NCBI GenBank assembly: GCA_021821785.1
Contig: JAKACD010000005.1
Location: forward strand, 1 to 64,000
Source of the DNA: Thermoplasmata archaeon
GTDB lineage: Archaea > Thermoplasmatota > Thermoplasmata > Lutacidiplasmatales > UBA184
Direction: 5' to 3'
Length of the DNA stretch: 64,000 nucleotides
Shown: positions 34,191 through 42,154 of the stretch, in pieces
How positions within the stretch are numbered: the first letter of the stretch is position 1
Layout: every line of letters starts with the position of its first letter
Program-made: the position numbers and the translations under genes
The notes under the pieces: model-generated
Databases searched by the model: none
Told to the model about the DNA's origin: nothing
What the model saw: only the letters and a program-made list of their open reading frames with translations

Positions 34191-35414
34191 TCAGCGCGAG
34201 CCGGAGAGCGGGCGAAGCGCGGGGATGTCGGCTCGCGCGATCCCCCCGTTGACTCGACCCGGCTGGACTCCTGGAGACGCGGACTCGACCGACTCCGGTG
34301 GGACTACGATGGAGCTGCCCGGTCCAATCCGAAGTATAGTTTCGGGTTCGAGCTGCCGGTTGATGGTGATCTCGTTGACCAGCACGAGCATCTCGACCGC
34401 CATCACGAGATCCCAGGAGACGCGGCGTCTCCGGACCGTGGTGGTCTCCTCCCGGGGCTGGACCCGGCTGTCCGGATGGTCGCCCGGGCCGTATTGCTGG
34501 GAAAGCCATCGATTGATGTCGTTGAGTGTCGCGTTGGCGTTCCAGACCGATGGGCCGATGTAGGCCTCCATGGTCCGCTTCTGGAAGGAATCGAAATCGT
34601 CCAGCATGTGGCTGAGATCGTCCCCGGCCCTCGGTGGAAGGTCCTTTTCGTTGAGGAGCGCCGTCTCGAGCTCGCGACCCACGTCGGAGAGGAGGTCCCC
34701 GATCACCTCCAGCATCTTTGCGACGACGCGACTCCCGATCTGGAACCGATGGCTCGTGACGCCGATGTCCGTGGCGACCCGGAAGTCGTCCGAGGCGAGC
34801 AGCAGCTGGCGTACCATCAGAAGGTAGAACCGATCGATCTCGTCCTCGACGAGGGGGAGCCGGTCGAGGACGGATGGATCCCGCCGCTCGAGGGCATGGC
34901 GATACATCGTGACCTCCTGCTCGAGCAGCCGGGCGATCCGCTGGACCAGGCGGGGGAACTCGTGCTTCCCCGGGTCGACGGAGATCTGGACCTCGATCTG
35001 ATTGGCGGACTCCTCGACCAGCGTCATGCCGAGAACTCGTTTCACCGTGTCGCTGACCTCGGTGCGCTGGGTGTCGGTGAACGCCTCGCGGGCCAGGAGC
35101 AAGACGCGGTCGTAGCCGGTGACGAAGGCACCCACCAGGAGCCGCGCGAGCAGATTCGGGGCCAGGGCGCGAATGTCGATGCGGAGCGTCTTCTGCCTCG
35201 TCCCGGGGGGCCGCCCCACGTCCGCTACCGAGAGCTCGAGCCGCCCTCCCACGAGTTCCTTGAACTCGAGGACGTCCCCCGGGTGGATGCTCGCGGAGGC
35301 GATCCAGGACTGGGGCAATGTCACCGAGAGCGAAGAGTGCCCGCTCCGTTGGACCCGACGCAGGAAGCGGAGCTCGTCCGTGCGGTCCACGTCCTCCGTA
35401 ACCTGCTCGGGCAT
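34191..35414 (-). CDS. PhoU-domain regulator with AbrB-type N-terminus
   Basis: A 407-residue protein. Residues 25-70 form a SpoVT/AbrB-like swapped hairpin (HSSLSVTLPQSWIASASIHPGDVLEF). Two PhoU-like helical domains follow, rich in metal-binding acidic/His helices (VEDEIDRFYLLMVRQLLLAS). This archaeal layout is linked to phosphate-dependent control of transport genes. No Pst genes are in the window. ATG 35414 starts just before the conserved region. It diverges from the palindrome-rich intergenic region. Confidence 0.82.
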   Translation of the reverse strand: MPEQVTEDVDRTDELRFLRRVQRSGHSSLSVTLPQSWIASASIHPGDVLEFKELVGGRLELSVADVGRPPGTRQKTLRIDIRALAPNLLARLLVGAFVTGYDRVLLLAREAFTDTQRTEVSDTVKRVLGMTLVEESANQIEVQISVDPGKHEFPRLVQRIARLLEQEVTMYRHALERRDPSVLDRLPLVEDEIDRFYLLMVRQLLLASDDFRVATDIGVTSHRFQIGSRVVAKMLEVIGDLLSDVGRELETALLNEKDLPPRAGDDLSHMLDDFDSFQKRTMEAYIGPSVWNANATLNDINRWLSQQYGPGDHPDSRVQPREETTTVRRRRVSWDLVMAVEMLVLVNEITINRQLEPETILRIGPGSSIVVPPESVESASPGVQPGRVNGGIARADIPALRPLSGSR

Positions 35415-35570
35415 CTCCCTTCCTTTGAGCCTACTCCGCCGGCGTTTCTCCCACCGTCTTCCGTGCCCCAAGAGCAGGCATGGTAAGTATGGATGGTGTA
35501 ATGCGATTCACCTACCGTTCCCGCCGCGCTACCGGCGATCCTCATTGGCGAGGGCTACCTAAGTGACTGG

Positions 35571-35598
35571 CGACAGTACCGTACTGACAGTACTGTCG
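35571..35598. repeat. Nested CAGTAC/GTACTG inverted repeats
   Basis: A 9-bp inverted repeat CGACAGTAC ... GTACTGTCG with a 10-base spacer encloses CAGTAC-C-GTACTG (35574-35586) and the perfect 12-bp palindrome GACAGTACTGTC (35586-35597). Repeated half-sites at regular spacing suggest cooperative binding by a dimeric regulator. Confidence 0.6.
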
Positions 35599-35649
35599 AA
35601 ATGTCCGTTTCCTATCGATAGCGAGCTCATTTCGTGCATTCTGAACAGA

Positions 35650-35661
35650 CAGACTAGTCTG
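35650..35661. repeat. 12-bp palindrome CAGACTAGTCTG
   Basis: A perfect palindrome about 60 bases from the CAGTAC cluster in the same intergenic region. Its outer bases (CAG...CTG) match the cluster's half-sites, but the core differs, so it may be a second, weaker operator or unrelated. Confidence 0.45.
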
Positions 35662-35895
35662 ACAAGGCACAACGAATAACTTGCGTCCCACAGTCTCGAA
35701 CCCGATGGCCTGTTGGCGGTTGTGCGAGGAGAGACCGGACAGACTGGACTGTCTCAACCGGTCCCTCGGACCAACCGTCCCGATCGGGAGTGAGGCACGA
35801 AGGCGCCTCTCCCGGGCTCGACCGCCCCTCGGCAAGACCGCAGGGTCGGCCACCGGCAGGCTACACCAGGGCGCAATGTATTCAGAGGTTTGGTG

Positions 35896-37317
35896 ATGTC
35901 GGGCAACGCTGAGGGGACGGATTCGCGGTCTGCGCCATTCTTGGATGACGACATTTCCGAGCGTTTGGCTTGGCTCACGCCGCGTCGGGTCGCCCTGTTC
36001 CTCATCTTCTGGGTAACGATGTTCTTCGCGGGCAGCGTGTTCGTCAACAACCCGTTCGTGGGCGGGCCCGGCAACCCGACGTGGGAGATAGGGGCGGCCT
36101 ACTCGAGCTACTACTGGGTCGTGATGTACCTGCACGGCCTGAACACCTGCCTCGTGGGTCTGGCCGCCCTGCTGGCCTGCGATCTTCTCGAAATCTCCTC
36201 ACCGCACGTCCGCAAGGGAGTGCTCATCGGCGTGCTGATCGCCGGTATCCTTTCCCCCATCGGCGCGATCTTCAACACCTCGGCCCCCTGGAACGCGGGA
36301 GCGGGGCTGTGGATCCAGGTGACCGGCTTCCTTGCTCTGGACGAAGTGGTGATCCTCCTGCTCTGGGGGATGGTCGGGGTCTGGCGCGAGGGCAAGCCGA
36401 TGAGCCAAACGTTGCCCTTCCTCACCGTGGGCCTTGTCGGCCTCACCATGCTGTTCGCGGCGGTCATCGGGCACCTCGCGGGCATCATCCTTGGGTTCGG
36501 GAACAATCCGTCGATCATCGGATGGTACGCCACCCAACAGCTCGGCGAGACGATCGACGACTTCGCGTTCGACCTCATCGGAGCCCACGCCTACCTCATG
36601 ATGTCCGCCGTCCCGGTAGGGGTGGTCTCGCTGGTCGCCATTCGATTCGGCTACTACCGCCTTCAAGGGTGGGTGAAGAACGTCGCGCGAGTCGGGTTCG
36701 TGATGATGGGTCTCGATCTCGTGCTCCAGTCCGGGATGGCGCTCATGTCGGGGTTCGAGACGTTCCCCGGTGACCTTCCCCCGTTCGTGGCCTCGATGCC
36801 GTGGGTCCCGAGCTTCCTCGCGCTGAACGACCTCATCAACTTCCTCTTCCTGATCCTGGGAGGCATACTCGTACTGTTCACCATCGCCATCGGGAACGAG
36901 CGGGTTCGGGGTTGGAAGCTGCCGGCGGGGCTGCCCTTGCGGATCTTCCCGCTCCTGATGTTCGTCATGTTCACCGTGGTGACGACCATCACCGAACCGT
37001 CGGCGACGAGCGCGACCAGTGTCGGGACCCCGGAGCAAGCCTGGATCCGGTTGTTCATCGGCTTCTTCCTGACCATGCTGGCCGTGCTCGTGATCGTGGG
37101 CGCGGAACGGCTGTTCGGGTTCGCCCAGCTTGTTCGCGTCGGCTGGACCTCGCTCGCGGGCGCGGCGCTCGTGTTCACCGGGGTCGGGATCTACATCCAA
37201 GAGGGGGCGTACTTCGGAGGCTACCTCGCCGTCGTCGGGATCGTGCTCGTGGGCCTGTCCTGGTTCCTTACGGGCCAGTACGGCTTGATCGTGCACCCCC
37301 GACCCGCGCACCAATAG
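35896..37317 (+). CDS. Polytopic membrane protein (about 12 helices), family unknown
   Basis: About 473 residues and roughly twelve membrane helices. A few buried histidines stand out: YLHGLNT (His80), VIGHLAG (His193) and LIGAHAYLMM (His231). These recall haem ligands of oxidase-like proteins, but the HPEV and HH motifs of haem-copper oxidases are missing, so I do not assign it there. ATG 35896 follows AGAGGT at 6 bases. The next gene encodes a cupredoxin-like protein, supporting a redox or copper role by context only. Confidence 0.65.
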   Translation: MSGNAEGTDSRSAPFLDDDISERLAWLTPRRVALFLIFWVTMFFAGSVFVNNPFVGGPGNPTWEIGAAYSSYYWVVMYLHGLNTCLVGLAALLACDLLEISSPHVRKGVLIGVLIAGILSPIGAIFNTSAPWNAGAGLWIQVTGFLALDEVVILLLWGMVGVWREGKPMSQTLPFLTVGLVGLTMLFAAVIGHLAGIILGFGNNPSIIGWYATQQLGETIDDFAFDLIGAHAYLMMSAVPVGVVSLVAIRFGYYRLQGWVKNVARVGFVMMGLDLVLQSGMALMSGFETFPGDLPPFVASMPWVPSFLALNDLINFLFLILGGILVLFTIAIGNERVRGWKLPAGLPLRIFPLLMFVMFTVVTTITEPSATSATSVGTPEQAWIRLFIGFFLTMLAVLVIVGAERLFGFAQLVRVGWTSLAGAALVFTGVGIYIQEGAYFGGYLAVVGIVLVGLSWFLTGQYGLIVHPRPAHQ

Positions 37318-37368
37318 CTCGCCCGAGCGCGGGCCGTCCGCGTACGTAGGGGAACGGAGGTGCGAGCG

Positions 37369-37950
37369 ATGGGCCCAAGGGGATGGACCGGGGCGGCCCT
37401 AGTGGCAGCACTCGTTCTCGTGGTGGTGGTCACCTCGTCGCTCACCTTGGGCTGGCCGCCGTCGCCGCTGGGCGCGACCGGCGCCGCGGCGAGCTCACTC
37501 CCCCCCGCGACTCCCACCGTGTACCGCAACCTCACCATCTCCTTCGCCCCCTCTGTCGGGGGGTTCTCCTATGCCCCGACAGAACTGGAGGTTCCCGCCC
37601 ACGTGGCCGTGGTCTTTACGATCACGAACGACGACCCTTCTGTCGCTACGGTACCAACTCCATCGGACGCCCAGGTCCGTGGAACGACGAACGGGGCGAT
37701 GGTAGTGACGGAGGGCGGCGTGGCCACCACTCTCACCGCGCTGCCGATCGACCAGATCGCGCACACGTTCACGATCTCGGATTCGTACTACCAGGCCAAC
37801 GTCCCGATCCTGGCCGCGGAGAATGGGCCGGTGCAGGTCTCGTTCACGATGGTGTTCGACTTCCCCGGCGCCTTCGCCTGGGGGTGCGTCGTGCTATGCG
37901 ACGGAGGCATGCCGGGAACCATGTACGGAAGCCTGACCGTCGTTCCGTAG
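37369..37950 (+). CDS. Membrane-anchored cupredoxin-like protein with CX3C motif
   Basis: A 193-residue protein. Helix 10-26 anchors it outside the cell. The domain from residue 50 has cupredoxin strands (GFSYAPTELEVPAHVAVVFTITNDD, AHTFTIS) and ends FDFPGAFAWGCVVLCDGGMPGTMYG. Cys173 and Cys177 form a CX3C pair as in CuA, but the usual following His is Met181. Copper binding is likely, true CuA less so. GGAGGT (37356-37361) fixes ATG 37369. It is 51 bases downstream of the membrane protein. Confidence 0.72.
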   Translation: MGPRGWTGAALVAALVLVVVVTSSLTLGWPPSPLGATGAAASSLPPATPTVYRNLTISFAPSVGGFSYAPTELEVPAHVAVVFTITNDDPSVATVPTPSDAQVRGTTNGAMVVTEGGVATTLTALPIDQIAHTFTISDSYYQANVPILAAENGPVQVSFTMVFDFPGAFAWGCVVLCDGGMPGTMYGSLTVVP

Positions 37951-38017
37951 GAGTTCGTAGGCTCTCGAGCCCGCCCCGAGCTGAACCAGCTCGAGCTGCC
38001 ACTAGGGGGGCCGACGA

Positions 38018-38722
38018 TCAACGGGCGAGTTGGATCAGATCGTTCGCCAGCGGCTCCGGCTTCGTTAGCATCGGCCAATGGCCGGTCTCAAGGATTGTGT
38101 GCGGGCCTACCAGCGCCCCCCATTTGCCGGCAACGATCTCGTCCACCGGGTCTCCGCTCAGCGAGCAGAACACGTACGCTTCCTTGACCGCGTCGTACTG
38201 GCTCGACAGCGTGATCGGGTCCTTGGCCATCCGAATCGGCCAGGGCGTCGCGAGAGCCAGCATCCGGCGGCGGCGGGGTCCTTGCAGATCCTTCCCGATC
38301 GTGTCGATGATCGTCTCGGTGAGCGGGACGCCCAGAGCGCCCTCCGGGACCGGTCCGAACTCCTTGGTCGGGTCAAATCCGGCCTGCGGTTCTCGCACCC
38401 GCTCCGGCCGGAACGAATCCACGTAGATCACCTTCCGCACCTTCGGGTGGGCACGGTCGGCGACGGCGGCAGCGACCTTGCCGGCGAAGCTGTGCCCGAC
38501 CAGCACTACCTCTTCCTCGAGTTCGCCGTACCGCATGAGATTCAGGACATCGTGGAACGCGGTTTCCATGCCGACGTCCGGGCCGGCCAGATGGACCCGT
38601 TCTCCCATGCCGGTGAGCGTGACGGGGTACGCCTCATGACCCGCTCTTTCGAGGTGGCGGGCCACGTCCTTCCACGCCCACGCTCCTAGCCACGCCCCTG
38701 GGATCAAGACGAAACGCGTCAT
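38018..38722 (-). CDS. Alpha/beta hydrolase
   Basis: A 234-residue hydrolase: oxyanion strand FVLIPGAWLGAWAWKDV, nucleophile elbow VGHSFAGK (Ser), and the late catalytic His in ILETGHWPMLTKPE. It resembles small esterases and hydroxynitrile-lyase-like enzymes. The TATA box GTATAATCG (minus strand, 38746-38754) is 28 bases before the ATG. Substrate unknown. Confidence 0.87.
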   Translation of the reverse strand: MTRFVLIPGAWLGAWAWKDVARHLERAGHEAYPVTLTGMGERVHLAGPDVGMETAFHDVLNLMRYGELEEEVVLVGHSFAGKVAAAVADRAHPKVRKVIYVDSFRPERVREPQAGFDPTKEFGPVPEGALGVPLTETIIDTIGKDLQGPRRRRMLALATPWPIRMAKDPITLSSQYDAVKEAYVFCSLSGDPVDEIVAGKWGALVGPHTILETGHWPMLTKPEPLANDLIQLAR

Positions 38723-38998
38723 CGTGCCGACGGGATTCTTCCCCTCGATTATACGCGACCGGGGAGGTCATGAAACACGTCCGGTCCGGCCGTTCCTCGG
38801 GCGGCCCTCGAGGCGCCTCTTGCTCCGTGTGGTCTTCGTGCCTCAACACCCCCTGGATCGAATCCCCGCGCCTCGACCGGGCGCCGTAGCCCCACGCCCT
38901 CGCGAGGTACGGTCATCGCGCCGGGCTCGCCGCCGCATCGGACAGGTCTTAGGCCCGCTGGGAATGGCTGTCTCGGGTTAGAGAGGCGAGCATCGAAG

Positions 38999-39205
38999 AT
39001 GGACCCGAATTGCCCCGAATGTGGCCCGCCGATGGCGGCCGGTAGCCTCGGCTCCATGTCCTTCCTGGGCGGAGCCCAGTGGTATGCGCATCGCTCTCTC
39101 CTCCCGCTGGACGGCGAGAAGATCTCCACCAAGCCGCCCGGCGGGATGATCTGACTCGACGGATTCCGTTGCCCGAACTGTCGCATCTTGGTACTCAAGC
39201 ACTGA
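38999..39205 (+). pseudogene. Small zinc-ribbon protein interrupted by an in-frame TGA
   Basis: The first 51 codons read MDPNCPECGPPMAAGSLG and on to KPPGGMI; codon 52 is TGA (39152-39154); sequence then continues in frame as LDGFRCPNCRILVLKH and a second TGA. The downstream half supplies the second CPNC knuckle of the ribbon, so the product looks like one 67-residue protein cut by a nonsense codon (for example CGA to TGA). Other genes here use TGA as a normal stop. Confidence 0.6.
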
Positions 39206-39361
39206 TCCCCTCCGACCCGGTCGTGGGCATGCCCACCTGCGGGTAGCCCCGAAGGAGAGGGGGCCTCCGTCCCCGGCGGGTCGATGCCCGTTCTCTCGTT
39301 GGTACCGAAGGTCCGAAGGCAACGGGATTCCCTTATCTGCGGTCCGGGCCGGGTTGAGGGC

Positions 39362-39994
39362 ATGAACATCTTCGCCAGCTCCTCCTCCCCGGAGCGCTCG
39401 GCGCGGGCGCTCGACGACCGCCGGGTCCTCAAGATGGCGGTCGAGTCAGCCCAGCTGCTCTCGACGGCCATGCACCAGCGTGGCCTCGTCGCCCCCTACC
39501 GCCCAACCCATACGGCCCATCCCGCGGTAAAGTGGACCGGGACGTGCCAGGGCAACTTTCGCTGGGTCCTCCGCCACTTCGACGCGCTCACGTCCGAATA
39601 CACTCGACGCTTCGGCCGTCGCCACGCCTGCGCGCGCTGGTCGAGGACGTTCTGGGAAGCGCTCGACCAGATCCCGCCGGGCCGGCGGCAGACCTTCGTG
39701 AACCTCTCCGGCCACCCCCGAGTTGTGCCGGCCACGGAAGCCTACCGTCGGGGTCTCAGAGACAAATGGCGACTCTCGAAATACCCACCCCGCTGGACCC
39801 GCGCCCGGCCGCCCCGCTGGACCCGCGCGACGCGGCACGTTCGTCGCGCCGTCAACTCGTCTTCCGTTTCTTCTCGTTCTCAAGGATCCGCTGGAGCTCC
39901 CGAACGTTCGTCCTCAGATACACAAGGTCGGAGTGGAACAGCGCGACCCCCTTCTTCAGGCGGGAGAACTCGCCCGAGAACTTCGGGGAAGTGA
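39362..39994 (+). CDS. T4 endonuclease V-type (Pyr_excise) DNA glycosylase-like protein
   Basis: The first 150 residues read like phage and cellular PF03013 proteins: MNIFASSSSPERSARALDDRRVLKM, VESAQLLSTAMHQ, YRPTHTAHPAVKWTG, NFRWVLRHFDALTSEYTRRFGRRHA and a terminal AYRRGLRDKW. They excise or process damaged pyrimidine DNA. The final 55 residues are abnormal, with a tandem PPRWTRAR/PPRWTRAT repeat and then Ser/Arg-rich text overlapping the opposite gene by 143 bases, so the natural end is probably near 39825. Confidence 0.7.
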   Translation: MNIFASSSSPERSARALDDRRVLKMAVESAQLLSTAMHQRGLVAPYRPTHTAHPAVKWTGTCQGNFRWVLRHFDALTSEYTRRFGRRHACARWSRTFWEALDQIPPGRRQTFVNLSGHPRVVPATEAYRRGLRDKWRLSKYPPRWTRARPPRWTRATRHVRRAVNSSSVSSRSQGSAGAPERSSSDTQGRSGTARPPSSGGRTRPRTSGK

Positions 39995-40148
39995 GCAATC
40001 GTTCCAGCTCTCGGGCGTGCTTGCGTAGCGGATCGACTCGCAGGCGTACCCAGTCGGTGGGAGTGCGGAGCTTGGAGAACTCCCCGCGCAACCGTTCGAT
40101 CGATTTCCTCAGTTCGGGGACCCCGCCCTTGTACACCCGATCCACCAT
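39852..40148 (-). CDS. Small coiled-coil protein, function unknown
   Basis: A 98-residue, highly helical and charged protein (KSIERLRGEFSKLRTP, HARELERLLTSP, VRELQRILENEKKRK). No family recognised. An AT-rich TAGAAAAGG on the minus strand about 26-30 bases before ATG 40148 supports this start over the TTG further upstream. Confidence 0.6.
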   Translation of the reverse strand: MVDRVYKGGVPELRKSIERLRGEFSKLRTPTDWVRLRVDPLRKHARELERLLTSPKFSGEFSRLKKGVALFHSDLVYLRTNVRELQRILENEKKRKTS

Positions 40149-40266
40149 GCGCACCGTCAAACGGGCATGGGAGTCGACCTTTTCTACTTACGCGAAGCCG
40201 GCCCCCGCTCGGCGGGGACCCCGCTGAGAGATGGTGTGGTACCAAGGCCGAGGCGGTCCGGTGTTC

Positions 40267-41187
40267 CTATTCCCGTGCGGGTCCTGCGCGACGTGCCCGG
40301 GGCGCCCGAAAGGTCGCGCCCAGCCACACCACGGCGCCCACGATCAGGGCGCCGCCGAAGTACTGTGCGGGCGTCAGCACTACGCCGAGGACAACGAATC
40401 CGGCAATCGCCGCGACGATCGGTTCCAGCGAACCGGCGAGCGCGGTCTCGGTGGCCCTCAGGTCCCGGAGCCCCCAGATATACAGTGTGTAGGCGAGCAG
40501 GGTCCCTCCCACGACGACGAAGAGGATGAGCCCGACCAAGAGGCCGTCGTGGGCGATCGACGTGGGCCAAGAGTAGCGGCTGAGGCCCCACGCGCCCAGG
40601 GGTGCCGTGACGACCCCTCCGAGCAGGAACCCCCAGGTCGTCACCCACGGCGCGCTCTCGGCGTGGACGAACCGACGCGAGCCGAGCAAGTAGTAGGCGC
40701 CGCTCGCCGCCGAGAGGAGACCGAAGGCAAGACCCAGCGGAGTCACCGCCACGGAGATCCCGTGGACGGTGAACGTCCCCACCAACAGTACCGTACCCAC
40801 CGTTACGAGGAAGAGCAGGGCCGCCCACTGAGCCGTCCATCGCAACGCGCCGGTCGCGAGCTCGAACACGGCCACGATCGGGAGCGTCAGGAACTGGAGG
40901 AGGGTCGCCGTGGTGACCCCCGTGTAGAAGATCGCTTCCAGATAGGTCGCCTGGGAACCGGCCAGGCCGAAAACCGCGAGGGAGGCGAAGGGGAGCGTCC
41001 ACGGCCGCGGCCACTTCGGCCGGAGGACCACGAAGAGGAGGAGCGAGGCGCCCAGCATCCGGATCGTGACAAGTCCCCATACCGGGAATCCCGACCCCTC
41101 AAAGATCACCTGAGCCGCGGTGCCCGAGAGTCCCCAGAGCGAAGAACCGGTGACCGCCGCGAGGAACCCGGCCCGCGACGCTTTCAC
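40267..41187 (-). CDS. EamA/DMT-superfamily transporter
   Basis: A 306-residue protein with ten membrane helices in two EamA repeats: FLAAVTGSSLWGLSGTAAQVIF ... TLPIVAVFELATG and the second ending LAGSLEPIVAAIAGFVVLGVVLTPAQYFGGALIVG. DMT exporters move metabolites or amino acids. GTG 41187 is exactly 26 bases from TATA box GTGATAAGG (minus strand, 41208-41216), which sets the start even though the frame continues far upstream. Confidence 0.88.
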   Translation of the reverse strand: MKASRAGFLAAVTGSSLWGLSGTAAQVIFEGSGFPVWGLVTIRMLGASLLLFVVLRPKWPRPWTLPFASLAVFGLAGSQATYLEAIFYTGVTTATLLQFLTLPIVAVFELATGALRWTAQWAALLFLVTVGTVLLVGTFTVHGISVAVTPLGLAFGLLSAASGAYYLLGSRRFVHAESAPWVTTWGFLLGGVVTAPLGAWGLSRYSWPTSIAHDGLLVGLILFVVVGGTLLAYTLYIWGLRDLRATETALAGSLEPIVAAIAGFVVLGVVLTPAQYFGGALIVGAVVWLGATFRAPRARRAGPARE

Positions 41188-41350
41188 ACCCCTATCGGGC
41201 CGTCCGGCCTTATCACGGTATTTCCGGGGGAAGGTCCGGCCTTCCGATGGGGTCGGTCGCATCCCGCCCGCGAGCCGCCTCGCTGGGCAACGTGGTTTCC
41301 TCGGCGTCTCCAAGCCCTTATATGCTAACTTTCCGACACCTGATATCGAA

Positions 41351-41446
41351 ATGAAAGCGAATGCGGCACTCGCCCGTACCGAGGGCACGAGACCGAAGCG
41401 CGTGACGAACGAACTCCCCGATGCCCCGGGGGCGACGACCCAATGA
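41351..41446 (+). CDS. 31-codon leader ORF coupled to FMN reductase
   Basis: MKANAALARTEGTRPKRVTN and eleven more residues, ending in an ATGA overlap with the FMN reductase start. The TATA box CTTATATGC (41318-41325) is centred about 30 bases before its ATG, so a leaderless mRNA would be translated first through this peptide. It may act as a coupling leader or be a small regulator. No homologue recognised. Confidence 0.4.
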   Translation: MKANAALARTEGTRPKRVTNELPDAPGATTQ

Positions 41447-42012
41447 TCCGCGTCGGTATCATCCTCGGTAGCACCCGGCCCGGCCGCCTCGGCGAGGCCG
41501 TGGCCCACTGGGTCTACGAACACGCCAAGACCCGCACGGACGCGGAGTTCGAGATCGTCGACCTCAAGGACTATCACCTTTCCCTGCTCGACGAGCCGAT
41601 CCCCGCCTCCGCCGGCCAGTATTCCCAGGAGCACACCAAGACCTGGGCGAAGAAGATCGCCTCGCTCGATGCGTTCGTGTTCGTCACTCCGGAGTACAAC
41701 CACAGCACTTCGGGCGCGCTCAAGAACGCGATCGACTTCGTGTACGCGGAGTGGAACAACAAGGCGGCCGGCTTCGTTAGCTACGGGAGCGCGGGCGGGG
41801 TCCGCGCGGTGGAGCATCTTCGCCTGATCATGGCCGAGGTCCAGGTCGCGGACGTGCGGGCCCAGGTAGCGTTCTCTCTCTTCACGGAGTTCGAGAACTA
41901 CCGCACGTTCCGGCCCGACCCGTCGAAGGTCCAGTCGCTCACCACGATGCTGGACCAGCTGGTCGCCTGGGGCACCGCGCTGAAGACGGTGCGAGCCGCG
42001 AAGGCGCACTAG
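41443..42012 (+). CDS. NADPH-dependent FMN reductase-family flavoprotein
   Basis: A 189-residue flavodoxin-fold protein with FMN phosphate loop LGSTRPGRLGEAVA, the PEYNHSTSGALKNAIDF motif characteristic of the NQO/FMN-reductase group, and GFVSYGSAGGVRAVEHLR. It reduces flavins, quinones or nitro/azo compounds. It is more canonical than the family member at 1516. Confidence 0.9.
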   Translation: MIRVGIILGSTRPGRLGEAVAHWVYEHAKTRTDAEFEIVDLKDYHLSLLDEPIPASAGQYSQEHTKTWAKKIASLDAFVFVTPEYNHSTSGALKNAIDFVYAEWNNKAAGFVSYGSAGGVRAVEHLRLIMAEVQVADVRAQVAFSLFTEFENYRTFRPDPSKVQSLTTMLDQLVAWGTALKTVRAAKAH

Positions 42013-42154
42013 GTCGCTCTCGACCCAGCCGCGCCCCGCCTGAACCTCTTCCGCCTTCTCCCTCGCGCGACGGACAGGTTGGTCCGCACGGGGCTCTCAT
42101 CGAGCGCGCTTGGGGGAAGAGCCGTTATCTCTGCGGGAGCCAGTGGTAAAGCCG

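Larger units (their letters stand above)
35415..35895. other. 480-base regulatory intergenic region
   Basis: Lies between divergent genes (PhoU-like, minus; membrane protein, plus). It holds no credible gene but several palindromes, and is less GC-rich than its surroundings. AGAGGT at 35884-35889 is the ribosome site of the plus-strand gene. Confidence 0.55.

Noticed and set aside
35896-37317. Haem-copper oxidase subunit I
   Set aside because: Three buried histidines are suggestive, but the HPEV/HPEY, HH and paired late-helix His motifs are absent, so the name cannot be supported.
38999-39205. Selenocysteine or reassigned TGA
   Set aside because: Neighbouring genes use TGA as an ordinary stop, the site is not next to a redox motif, and no SECIS-like element was seen. 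A nonsense mutation is simpler.
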